In this document: one piece after another, positions 22,141 to 34,200 of the stretch
Numbering within the stretch: the stretch's first letter is position 1
Layout of the letters: each line of letters begins with the position of its first letter
Origin: Conchocele bisecta
Taxonomy: Eukaryota > Mollusca > Bivalvia > Lucinida > Thyasiridae
Direction of reading: 5' to 3'
Assembly: GCA_029237695.1 (NCBI GenBank)
Contig: CM055271.1
Span: 34,902,462-34,966,461, forward strand
DNA: 64,000 nt
Translations under genes and position numbers: made by a program
Notes under the pieces: model-generated
What the model was told of the DNA's origin: nothing
Databases searched by the model: none
What the model saw: only the letters and a program-made list of their open reading frames with translations

Positions 22141-24555
22141 CACCGCTAAGATTCAAGAAATAAGGGCTCCCCTGGCGCAGTGATCAAATGGTAATGTAAC
22201 ACCATTAGGACAAATAACCGTCATTAAGACACTATGATTATCTAAAGTGAACCATCTATTTATAAGCTTACCAAGTCCTAGTGAGAATGTCATAAAACAA
22301 CTATCAATGAACATTATCTAAAGGTATGCAAACAACAGAAATGCATACCCAGATCTGGCACATACCAATAAATGTTATTTTCGTGAATAAATTCGACACC
22401 TTTAGTAAATTTACGGTACTGATGTTTATCTAAGCTTGTGAATAAATTGTAATTACTAAATATATAAACTATTTTGATCAGTTTTAAGCACACGTACGCA
22501 CATACTATTCCTACATTGCTTTACACTCTGAGAAATTCACCCTAATATCACTCTAGTCTATTTTCTAATCCCCTACAGTAAACCAATTATACATGCCTGT
22601 GTTAGTAAATTGTGACCATGCTGGGTATTTAAAACGCCTGGTTGTCTGTAAAAATACACGAATGGTGACAATGTGTCCTCTATATTCATGTTTTCCTGAA
22701 ATGGCAGAGCATAGAATGTTGTAGCAGCTTAACATTCGTTACCATTTGCTATTCTGAATAACCATTTTGAATGTGAAAATGCCAGGATCTAAGTTTTGGT
22801 TTACATTCAAATATTTACATTTGAATGAAACGGGCATAGTACGCCATGTGACATGGAATAAATGCAATTTGGGTAACAGTTTTACAGTCTCATTTATTTT
22901 CATTTGAGGCGGCGATCTTGAATTTCAATATTCCGAGCGACAATTCACACAATAAAAATGCATACCCAAACCTACAAGACTGATATAATAATTACATAAA
23001 TAACATCTGCTTAGAGTAATACCAGCCCCAATAATGGTCGTTTGGCCAAAAACTGGTCACTGGCCAAAATTTGGTCATTAGCCCAAATACGGGCAATTTT
23101 CCCAAATATCGGTCACTGGCCAAAAATGCACGAGCCGGAAATGACATCAAATTATGAAAGTGACATCACAGATTATGCTCTTAGTGACGTCAGCAGATAC
23201 AAATTTGTCATTCAATTTGATCAAATAAAGAACGGAAACTGACAGATGGCATTTCGAAAGGGCATGAAAAACACAATTAATAAATAGTATATGAAATATT
23301 TACTAGAACAATGTTATCGTGTGTACGCTTAATCTGTAGCGGCATGATAAACTCCTTTACGTACATTTACAAAGACAGACAATCCCACAATTCATGAATC
23401 AAAATGGCGGACAGTAAGATCAAAATAGTAGGCACTGACAGAAAAGTTACATTTTCGACCACAATAGCGGCTACAGGGATTGTTGGATAAAGTTATTTAG
23501 CGAAACGAGAGCTTAAAATCTACGTCAGATTATAGTCTAAGTGACATTGTGTACACAGGTTAACATAGCGAGATAAACTGGCGACAATGTTGTATTCTGG
23601 ATTTGACAGACAGGTGCGTGAATTGAAGGCAACACGCGGAGCTGGATAAGAACCGACAGACGTGATTGTGAACATGCGTGCTTGGTCTATGGGTACAATT
23701 CCAGATCATAACGTGTATGTTTTCATGTCACGTCTTGTCAAAGCAGCACACATACATAACGTTGATATTCTACAAGCTGTGTGGTGAAAATGAAAGTTCA
23801 TTCAGCGTCCGATTTGTAACTAAATAATCCAGGTAAGTCACCTACATATGCCGGAGCATATCAATATTATCGAGGATACAATACTAATGCGGTGATTTGC
23901 CGGTCTTGGCATGAGTCAGACGTTACTTGGTGAATTGAAAGTAAACAAGAAGCATATGTACTTACCATAGTTCCCAGTGAAAATGTGTGTCTCAAAGTGT
24001 TCACAAGAATGTTTGAATGTCCGACTGCTAGAATATGGATACGAGAGTTTATATACATACTCTAGTGCATTAGATTCCTATGACTGTCCGCATATCAATA
24101 TAAGAACTCCGTGCCAACATTTGGCTTACAATTCTGCGTAAGTGGACCAATGTTCTAACAGTCAGTCTAGCTCATGAGATATCTGGCGAATTAATCTAAA
24201 ATAATTCAGTCATCAATAGATATGACGTACTCGGTATTCAGGCCAGCATTCAAGTCTGCATAAACAGTGTAAATCACTCGGATATAACCGGTGAGAAATC
24301 GTGCACGGTTCGGATAAAGCGCTATTCTCTACAGCGGTGTATTCCACGGGAGCAATATTTCACACACGAAGACTTACATGTATTCAATCGTCGTTACATG
24401 GCTATTCGAGCATTGTGTAACCCGTGTTACAAATACTGGATGATGATAAAGAAGACAGTCGTCTACAATTCGTGACAGTGACAGATGAATCTGATTATAC
24501 TCCTTATACGAGTATTACGATTATTAGTAATCCTGTTTCAGGGGAAGGAGCCAAG
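22141..24555. other. Long AT-rich non-coding stretch
   Basis: No exon is supported over 2.4 kb. The only local structure is a run of diverged ggccaaaaactggtcactgg words at about 23035-23130. A short cccctggcgcagtgatcaaa at about 22168 recalls a Pol III A box but has no partner B box. Confidence 0.5.
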
Positions 24556-24680
24556 TGACTTTGGTGTGGTATGGACCTGGCACCAGGTAAGGTTATTATA
24601 TAATCGAACGCGTTGGCCCGGCCTTAAATGACCTTAGCTGTTGCTAGGTAGGCCGTTAAACACTAATAAATCAAATCAAA
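24556..24680 (+). repeat. SINE-like element 3' part
   Basis: ggacctggcaccaggtaagg is followed by cggccttaaatgaccttagc and a tail with aataaatcaaatcaaatcc. The first part also occurs near 36835 and the tail at 18746. Confidence 0.55.
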
Positions 24681-24981
24681 TCCATCACAGCCACATATAA
24701 ATAAAATAGTGTTTACTAATCTTTCTCCATAATTATGTTACAGAATATTTATACCAGAAGTTCAGAGAAATAAATATTTCCATGAACAACAAAAAACGCC
24801 CATAAAGTTCCATTATTAAAGGAAGGTCAATAAGATGAATGTGACAATCGTGTATCCAAACTGTAGTCAAAACCTTTATAGCCAACCATAGTGTTGCTCA
24901 AAGTGGCTAATACAAATGTACCGACTTCATGTATCTAGGTCAAGTCCACAGGTCGGAAACTGTCTAGCGACATATATTTAT

Positions 24982-25132
24982 AGGTTATTTGATTTGTGCG
25001 TGGATATAAATTATGCGCATATTACGCAACGTGCGATATTGCACGACTTTGCTTAAGGCACGCAAAAAATATCGTTGTGCGGCGGAACGAGTGGTATATA
25101 TCCACATACAAAATTTGATAATCAAATAACCT
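24982..25132. mobile_element. Foldback element with aggttatttgat ends
   Basis: aggttatttgatttgtgcgt and gataatcaaataacct are inverted, with tggatataaa/tatatcca pairing inside. Confidence 0.7.
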
Positions 25133-25249
25133 TTTTATATTATATACATACATCACTCGCAATTTCTATGCCCTTCTAAAAATATACAAAATATAAATTA
25201 AATAGACAAATTAGTGGCGATTTAGAAGGAACTATTTTGTGAGGTGAAA

Positions 25250-25715
25250 CGTAGTTCCAGTTCTTCACTGGCCAATATCAAGGGGCATTATCACGTGGTT
25301 ACAACAACAACAACAATGGCTGAAAGTGTTGAAAGCGCGACCACTCCAAAGTATGTATTATTTGATATGTTCCTTAATATGCAACTGATTTTGATGAAAT
25401 ATGGCGCAGCAAACGCGTCTTCATGAGCTGCATTTGGTGGTCCCGGGAGTAGGGCACAGACTTATGTCGTTTCTGCGAAGAATCGATTTCCGTTTCAGTA
25501 GACACGGAAATAGATAGTTCGCAAAAACGACAGAAGTTTGGGCCAAAGTACCGGGACCACCAAATGCAGCTTAGCAAGAGGCGTTTGGTGCACCATATTT
25601 CATAAAATTCCATTACATAATTAGTGCAAATAGAAGAATACGTACTTCGAATCGGAGGGCTTCTGGAAGTTTATGTACTTGTTCTTGTTGTTGTAACCAA
25701 GAGATCATGCACCTT
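25250..25715. mobile_element. MITE around tggtggtcccggga palindrome, copy 2
   Basis: Same structure as 15995-16390: tcacgtggttacaacaacaa at the left, a tggtggtcccggga centre, and gttgttgtaaccaagagatc at the right. The stretch 25716-26273 that follows has no recognisable content. Confidence 0.75.
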
Positions 25716-26273
25716 GACTATGAACTCACGAGAAGTCAATACGGAAAAAATATTGACGGCTTGCGTTGCATCGTGTTTCAATGGAAAAAGAAATTACTTA
25801 TATAATAAATCGAATACACTTGAAATTATTATTTCTATTTTGCTTATTTCTATTTAAAGGTAAATATTGTGTCCACTCATATGAACCGTCTATACAATAT
25901 GGTCACAATAACAGGCATTCTCTCCTGGCATTTAGTAACAAGCGAGCGGTTTAATATACTTCGTAGTTCCGTTAAAAAAACTTGCTCCGACAAACTAATG
26001 AACATGTAAATATACCTACATACTTTGACCTGGATTATTATTTTATTCCCGTTTTATTCGCAAACGCGAGGACGGAATGGGCTATTATAATTGTGACCAT
26101 ATTCTAAAATGGCCGGGTCTCAGCTATAGGTTACAGATACTATAGAAGACAGATGAAATAGTAAAAGTATACATGTAGTTGAGACTATATAAGTCAGGAT
26201 GGTACTGGTAACTTAAAAAACAAATCCAGACAAAACAAATACATTTTTTCGTCAAAATACATATACAGCGGAC

Positions 26274-26327
26274 CTCTCTAAACCGGACACCCTGGAAGGG
26301 TGTCCGGTTTAGAGAGATCCCACTGTA
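26274..26327. repeat. 54-bp hairpin of the TACAGTGGACCTCT family
   Basis: tacagcggacctctctaaac and gtttagagagatcccactgta enclose ccggacaccctggaagggtg. It is almost entirely one stem. Confidence 0.8.
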
Positions 26328-26374
26328 CTGCATTTTCTAATGTTGCCATCGATATACATGACTGTACTTCCGTG

Positions 26375-26560
26375 CATTATTAAAGATGCATGCCCACTCA
26401 GTAGGCACAAAATGTTATTTATATCAGAGACATCATCTGAGACATTTTCAGGCAAAATAAAAATTAATTCACAGTACCCCACGTATTGATTGACATTATT
26501 ATATCAGACGTAAATTTCCACACTGATATCAGGGGCACAGCCCGTTGGTCATCGGGTAGA
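26375..26560. repeat. Fragment of the aaaggtacatgccc MITE family
   Basis: It shares catgcccactcagtaggcac, aaaatgtt and ctgatatcaggggc with the full copies at 12524 and 47822. Confidence 0.55.
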
Positions 26561-26606
26561 TCCATTGGGTAATTCAGTTTAGATCCTGATCTGCGAGCAG
26601 TTTATT

Positions 26607-26990
26607 ACGGAGCCCCACAGAGGACGTAGAATTATTTTTTTATTAATTCGCTCCCACGAAATAACACAATTCGTTCCCACGAAATGACAATGCGTTCCCA
26701 TGAAATAAAAATTCGTTCCCTCAATTTAACAATTCGTTCCCACGAAATAACAATTCCTTCCAACGGGAATGAATTATTAATTCGTGGGAACGAATTGTTA
26801 TTTCGAGGGAACGAATTGTTAAATTGATGGAACGAATTGTCATTTCATGGGAACGAATTGTTAATTCGTGGTAAAGAATTGTTATATCGTGGGAACGAAT
26901 TGTTAATTTGACGGAACGAATTGTTAAATTAAGGGAACGAATTGTTATTTCGTGGGAACGAATTAATACAAAAATTCCATGTTCTCTCCA
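26607..26990. mobile_element. Snap-back MITE built of ttcgttcccacgaaat words, copy 1
   Basis: It starts acggagccccacagaggacg. The whole interior is ~20-bp words such as ttcgttcccacgaaataaca, running in one orientation to about 26765 and in the other afterwards. Copy 2 is at 50898-51191. Confidence 0.8.
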
Positions 26991-27028
26991 TAGTTTATAC
27001 CCTGATCTGGCGCGCTAATGCGTGATCT

Positions 27029-27345
27029 GTAGCCTATTTCACCAACATTGCAAAGTATACTTTCCTAAAAAAGTATACTTTGAGGGAGAAATTTTCAAGC
27101 TTAGGATAAATTTATTAATTTTTATCATACTGAATTTATTACATGATCACAGCCATTTTGTCTGTGATAATGAATTACATTCAGTATAATAATTCTGTAT
27201 ACTTGTTATCATCAAATATATGCAGTCGTTAGTTCTACATGTATATGACATATTGCATTTCGGGAAAAATAAATGATTACTCCCTCAAAGTATACTTTGC
27301 TAGATAAGTATACTTTGCAGTTTTGGTGAAATCGGCTGCTGATCA
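27029..27345. mobile_element. MITE with aaagtatacttt motif, copy 2
   Basis: gtagcctatttcaccaacat on the left pairs with ttggtgaaatcggctgc on the right; the central hairpin is atcacagcc/tgtgat near 27145-27170. The layout is nearly full. Confidence 0.8.
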
Positions 27346-27495
27346 GGGAATATACTGTTGCGTAAGACATCTGACAGCATCTGACATCAAGTGTATAATG
27401 ATGTACATTGACGAACGTTTGACGTAATATAAGTGAGCCTACAAGTCGTAAATGCGGGAATGTGGACTTTGATTGTCAACGAAAACAGCATACAG

Positions 27496-27670
27496 TATGG
27501 AACACCAAATCTACATAAACACAAACAATTAATGCTAGTTCTAAGCAATTACAGCTAGGATTAAATATTTAGAGCAAAAACATTTGGAGCTAGCTCTAAC
27601 TATTAATGCTAGCTATAATTATTTAGAGCTTGCATTCATGATTTGAGTTGATGTAGAGTGTGTGTTCGAT
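27496..27670. mobile_element. Foldback element with tatggaacaccaaatctac end
   Basis: A diverged relative of 33614-33839, with aattaatgctagttct, atttagagc and a partial right end (gagttgatgtag). Confidence 0.6.
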
Positions 27671-28175
27671 AGTACGGATACTTTGTTAAATAGGCACAAT
27701 CCAATGTTTGGAAAAGTTGCAAAAAATATAGCATTGAAATGTTTTTCATTTGTACGCCATATTATTATGTAAATTCCGAAAACTTTTTGAAACGTATTTC
27801 ACGATGCGGATGTGTTATGATAGCATGTCTGGTGCCGAACTACATAAGTCCGGAAACGGCCAATTAATTAATTTTAATTGATACGTGTATCAGACTTTCA
27901 ACGTATTTCGCCGACAGCGAGTCTGAAACAAATACAAGGCTTTCCGTAAATGATGACTGAAGCTGAACAATTCCGCATGTGCTCGGAAATGTTCATCAAC
28001 TTGCGATGTCACTTACAAAATATTACACCAGGCATTCGATATGACTGTCGAAAAATGATCATAAGGTGTTGAATCTCGTGCATTGGTCCTGTGTTATTTA
28101 TTGGCAGTTCTCGAAACTCTACCAGGAAAGTTTCCAGTCGAGGTTTGTGCTTTCGCCAGCGCAACTGTTGACACA

Positions 28176-28278
28176 ATGGCGGCGTTTATATTTGTGTATT
28201 CTCTGATCGTGACAGCCGTCCTGGCATGGTCAGACGTACAAACGGAGAAACGGCTAGCAGGATATTACGGCAGAAAAG
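28176..28278 (+). CDS. VWA gene exon 1, signal peptide
   Basis: ATG in a good context (acacaATGG) opens a hydrophobic signal peptide of about 17-18 residues; cleavage is likely near LAW/SDV. A TEKR dibasic site follows at residues 23-26. The exon closes at cagaaaag followed by gtaata, in phase 1. Confidence 0.8.
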
Positions 28279-31200
28279 GTAATATATATTTAAAGGTACA
28301 TGCCCGTGTCATTAAGGTTTTCCCATTGGCTTGAAGCGAGGTTACTCATTTATAACGTTTTTTTTCCATTGGCTTGAAACAATGTCTCTCATTTATAACG
28401 TGTTCCCATTGGCTCGAAGGTTACTCATGTATAAGGTTTTTCTATTGGCTTGAAACAAGATTACTCATTGGCTTGCAACAAGGTTACTATTATATAAACT
28501 TTTGACATTGGCTTTAAACAATGTTACTATTGTATAGCGTTTTCCCATTGGCTTGACGCAAGGTTACTCGTTTATAACGTTGTTTCTATTGTCTTGAAAC
28601 AAGGTTACTATTGTATAACGTTTTCCCATTGTCTTGAAACAAGGTTACAATTGTATAACATTTTCCCATTGGCTTGAAGCAATGTTACTCGTTTATAACG
28701 TTGTTTACAAGTCAAAAGACTTGCAGAAACTGAAAATCACGGAAAATGGAATGTACTATATTTACACTATTTGAAGCCTTTTGGTGGTGTACATATATTT
28801 GAAGGAAATGTAAACCAAACAGACGTAAAACATTTGATAAACAATAAGTTGTTGACAGATGTTCTTAAATCATGGTGCAAGCTAAACTTCTGCGATAATC
28901 CAGAAACAATATCAAAGCAAATTTTATGGAACAATTCGAAAATAAAAATTAATGGAAGAATGTTTTAAGGAATGGGCTAATAAGGGGACTAAATATATAA
29001 AACAACTATACGATTATAGAACTATATCATTCTTTAATTTTACAAAAATAAAAGAACTATTTGATGTTAGTAATAACGATTACCTAAAATACTTCAAACT
29101 GATTTCGTGCATTCCTCAAGACTGGAGAACACGAATTAAAAATGAAAGAAAAAACACGATTAATACAAAGATACTATTAATAGAACAAATAAAAACCATG
29201 ACCAAATGTAATAAGAAGCTATATAACATGTTTCTTAATCAACAGAAACCGGTTGTGCATAAAGCCAACACCTAATGGGATGACGAATTCGCGGATAAAA
29301 ATATCAATTGGAAGATAGTCTACACAAATCATTTTAAACCTTTTTAAACAATATTAATATTGTATGTACTTTTGATTGGCACACTGTTTGCTTCGGGCAA
29401 TATGAGCAAGACAACAAATTTTTCAACTTTTGTATCATACTAGGAAAATACTTTATATATACATGTTAATTACGAAACACGGAACCTAAATTTCCAGAGT
29501 TTATGTCTTACCTAAAGGCAACACAAAATATTGAAAAAGAAATTGCAATGAATAGAAATAAGCTCATAGTTCATGAACGAAAATGGAATGTTATCCAATT
29601 AGACTAACACTCATTTAGAGATACACGAACCTTCTGATTATACATACAATTATTACAGTTAGGTATAACAGCATATACAGTAATAGTATTGAATCGTGGT
29701 GTGTTGCTCAATTATTATTCACTAAACCTATTTCACCATATCTCATTTTCAACTCTATTCTCTCATCTACATAACATTCTTTAATAACTCCAACCTAACC
29801 ATGTATGAACAATACGTTATAATCTATAATTATTTACAATACATGTACTCATAGTTGATTGTAAACAAGGAGTGTGACCTATAAATGCATGTTGTTAAAC
29901 TGCTTGTAACTCATGTATTGTTTGTATATGGGAAATAAAACAATTAAAACTGAACAAAATTCATTGTCTTGAAACAAGGTTACTATTGTATAACGTTTTT
30001 CCATTGGCTTCAAACAAGGTTACTATTGTATAACATTTTCCCATTGGCTTGAAGCAAGGTTACTCGTTTATAACGTTGTTTACACTGACTTGAAACAAGG
30101 TTACTATTATATAACGTTTTTCCATTGTGTTGAAACAAGGTTACTATTGTATAACGTTTTCCCATTGTCGTGAAACAAGGTTACTATTGTATAACGTTTT
30201 CATATTGTCTTGAAACAAGGTACTATTGTATAACGTTTTCCCATTGGCTTGAAACAAGGTTACTATTGTATAACGTTTTCCCATTGGCTTGAAGCAAGGT
30301 TAGTCGTTTATAACGTTGTTTCCATTGTCTTGAAACAAGGTTACTATTGTATAAGTTTTCCCATTTTCTAGGCACAAGGTTACTATTGTATAACGTTTTT
30401 CCATTGGCTTGAAACAAGGTTACTATTGTATAAGTTTTCCCATTGGCTTGAAGCAAGGTTACTCGTTTATAACGTTGTTTACATTGGCTTGACACAAGGT
30501 TACTATTGTATAACGTTTTCCCATTGGCTTGAAACAAGGTTACTATTGTATAATTTTTCCCATTGGCTTGAAGCAAGGTTACTATTGTATAAGTGTTCCC
30601 ATTGGCTTGAAACAATGTTACTTTTGTATAAGTTTTCCCATTGGCTTGAAGCAAGGTTACTATTGTATAACGTTTTCCCATTTGCTTGAAACAAGTTTAC
30701 TATTGTATAAGTTTTCCATTTGCTTGAAACAAGTTTACTATTGTATAAGTTTTCCCAATGGCTTGAAGCAAGGTTACTATTGTATAAGTTTTCCCATTGG
30801 CTTGAAGCAAGGTTACTATTGTATAAGGGTTTCCCATTGGCATGAAGCAAGGTTACTCGTTTATAATGTCGTTTCCATTAGCTTGAAACAAGGTTACCAT
30901 TGTATAACGTTTCCCATTTGGCTTAAAGCAAGGTAACTCGTTTATAACGTTGTCCCATTGACCTGAAACAAAATTACTCATTTATAACGTTTATGTCCAA
31001 TGGCTTAAAGCAAGGTTACTCATTTATAATGTTTTCCCATTGGGTTCAAGCGAGGATAACTATGCATACCGTTTTTCCATTGGCTTGAAGCGAGGTTATT
31101 CATGTACAACGTTTTCCCATTGGCTTGCAGCGGGGCTGTCCATCGGTAAAAGCGGCATTGACATTGTATTTGTACTGGACACGTCGGCGAGTATCGGGCC

Positions 31201-34200
31201 TGTATCTCTGGAGAAAGCCAAGTCGTTTATCAAGATGATTGTGAAGAATGTTTGGTGTCTCCCCGGCGACCGACGGTGGGTATATGTGGCTGTAACTGGA
31301 GAAATTGGGCTGATGGGATTTGTGACCAGTGTACCTCCTGTAGCTTATTTCACAAACATTGCAAAGTATACTTTTCTAGCAAAGTATACTTTGAAGGAGA
31401 GATTTTCAAATTAAGGATAAATTTATTAATTTTTATTATACTGAATTTATTACATTATCCCAGTATAATAATACTGCATATTTTAATCATCAAATATATG
31501 CAGTCGATAGTTCTGTATGAAATAATGCATTTCGGGAAAAATAAATGATTACATTACTCCCTCAAAGTATACTTTGCTAGAAAAGTATACTTTGCAATGT
31601 TGGTGAAATCGGCTACTGATCAAATACCACAGTCTCCTGTAGCCTGATAGCTAACATCTCCGCATCGCATACAATGGGTGCTCGCAGTGTATTGACATAA
31701 TGTAATAAAACTCTATTACACTAGACCAATACGTGTAATAAACTTTATGCAAATTAGCGCGTTACAAAAGCATGTTTGGTGACCAGTAAAATATAATCTA
31801 ACGTTTGTGTTGATTTAATGAGAGATTTGTTATAAACTCGTTTACTGATTTCATAAGACTCGGCATAGCCTCGCTTCTTATGAAATCAGTAAAATTGTTT
31901 AAAAATATCATATTCAATCATCACTCATGTAAGATCCGCTATATATTGCCTGTTAGAGGCCAGCTTGGGTGTTTCATTGATGGAATGGCGAACAATGCAT
32001 ATGCTTATCAAACTGTGCGATTGCACAGACTGATCTAGGTCACATAAGCCACATTAGCCACATAAGCCACATAAGTCACATAAGACACATAAGCCAAATG
32101 TTGAGGTAACTGACCAAGGTTTATAAATACATTACATATACCTAAATGTATCAATAAGTGGGAAAAAATCAGTTGAAAAAAAATGTTTAGTCCCTGTTAG
32201 AACACAATAATGTATTATAACAGGGAGTAAATAAAATGTTTAACTTACATGTTTTCACTTATTGATACTTTTAGGTATATTTAATGTATTTATAGGCCTT
32301 GGTATATTACTTCAACCTGTGACATAAGCCACATGTCTTCACTTAAAGTCACATTTGATCAACAATTCATACAGAAATACTGTATTGTACATGTAATTGG
32401 TATATAGTTTATTTATAGTGCAACCTGTTATACATATACATATTACAAGAAGTTACAACTGATGCACTTGCATATACATATGCATTGTTTCGTAATAATG
32501 TGGATATCCAATAATTCACGTTCAAAGTAATGGTTTTGGTGTTCATTTAGAATATAATGTAATATATAAGAAAGGAAGATAGCATAATGGAGCATACAAC
32601 TTCGTGCACAGTGACAATGTGATCGTGCTTGATCCGAACACCAGAAACGATCAATTCTCAGTGCGATACATAGTAGCATTCAATAATGATTGAAAACAAG
32701 AATTCATTATGCAAATTGATTTGACAACGTGTTAATTATCAGATTGACAAGCGACACTGTCTGATCTGGAAACCAATCACCATCACTTGACAGTGCGATA
32801 CTGAATACCCATTAACACAATTGAATATACCACTTACATTATAATAACGGATGCATTATTTACTGTTCAATATAGCACTGGCAAGCGACATTGATTGATC
32901 CGGAAACCAATCACCATCACTTGACAGCGCGACACTGAATACCCATTAACATATTGAATTTACCACTTACATTATAATAACAGATGCCTTGTTTACTGTT
33001 CAGTATAGCACTGGCAAGCGACATTGATTACTCCGGAAACCAACCACCATCACTTGACAGTGCGATATTGAATACACATTAATATATTAAATATAACAGT
33101 TACATTATAATAACGGATGCATTGTTTACTGTTCAGTATATAGATAATAGTAGGTTAGTGCCGTGAATGGAAAAAATATATGGCAAGGCTTAGGAAACGG
33201 GATGGGCGAGGCTCTGCCGAGCACATCCCGTTTCCGTGCCGCGCCAGATATTTTTCCCATTCACGGCATTAACCTCCTATTCTATTTCTCCCGTCAACAT
33301 TACAAATAGCTTTAAAATGCAAAAAAATAACCCCAGCCGCATCTCCAAATCGTATTGACAGGATATCAAAAATGTTTCACGGCACCGTGTTTCACGGCAC
33401 ATACACACTGTGTTCACGGGATAAAACACTGTCAATCGACATTGTTTGCTCTGGAAACCAATCCCCATCGCCTGACAGTGCGATAGTGAACCCACCTTGA
33501 CAGACACTATCGACTGAATATTCCACTGACAATATCACGGTAATCTGGTGATTCCGGTAATCGCTAGAAATCGTCGTCTCCTTCTGAACATGCTCTTATC
33601 AGGGAATCGTTTTTATGGAACGCCAAATCTACATAAACTCAAATAATTATTGCTAGCTGTAAATAATTATTGCTAGCTGTAAATAATTATTGCTAGCTCT
33701 AAATAGAGCTAGAGCTAGCATTAAATATTTAGAGCCAGTTCCAAATCATTTGAAGAGCTCTCTAAATCATTTAGAGCTAGCATTAGTTATTTAGAGCTAG
33801 ATTTAATTATTTGAGTTTATGTAAATTCGGCGTTCCATATATGTTCAGTGGTAACGGACCGTGTCATATGTGTAGGTCTCAGTCGAACACATGTTCTAGT
33901 TCACCCTACTTTCTAAGCCAATTGCTGGACAGTATTGTGCTCCACTTATTTCACATATTGCAACGTTTAACCCCAATAAGTTGTGTATTACCAGATTTAT
34001 CAACTGTTCGACAGGAAATGGAAAATCAATACTCGGATAGGACATTGCATTGTACACGTGACTGAACTATAAGAATATTATTGTTCACATATTGGATTTT
34101 TCAGGAACTAAATGCTGCGGTCGCTAGCGCTCCCTCGCATTTAAAACATTTATATGACGTCACCTTTTGTTAAAACTGTCCAATATGGGTGTACTGTCCG

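Noticed and set aside
30223..30936. Long open frames on both strands in the minisatellite
   Set aside because: The unit length keeps frames open over several units; the protein would be a simple repeat on both strands, with no family resemblance.
28311..31130. CRISPR-like look of regularly spaced repeats
   Set aside because: There are no unique spacers, units are contiguous and diverged, and the context is a eukaryotic intron.
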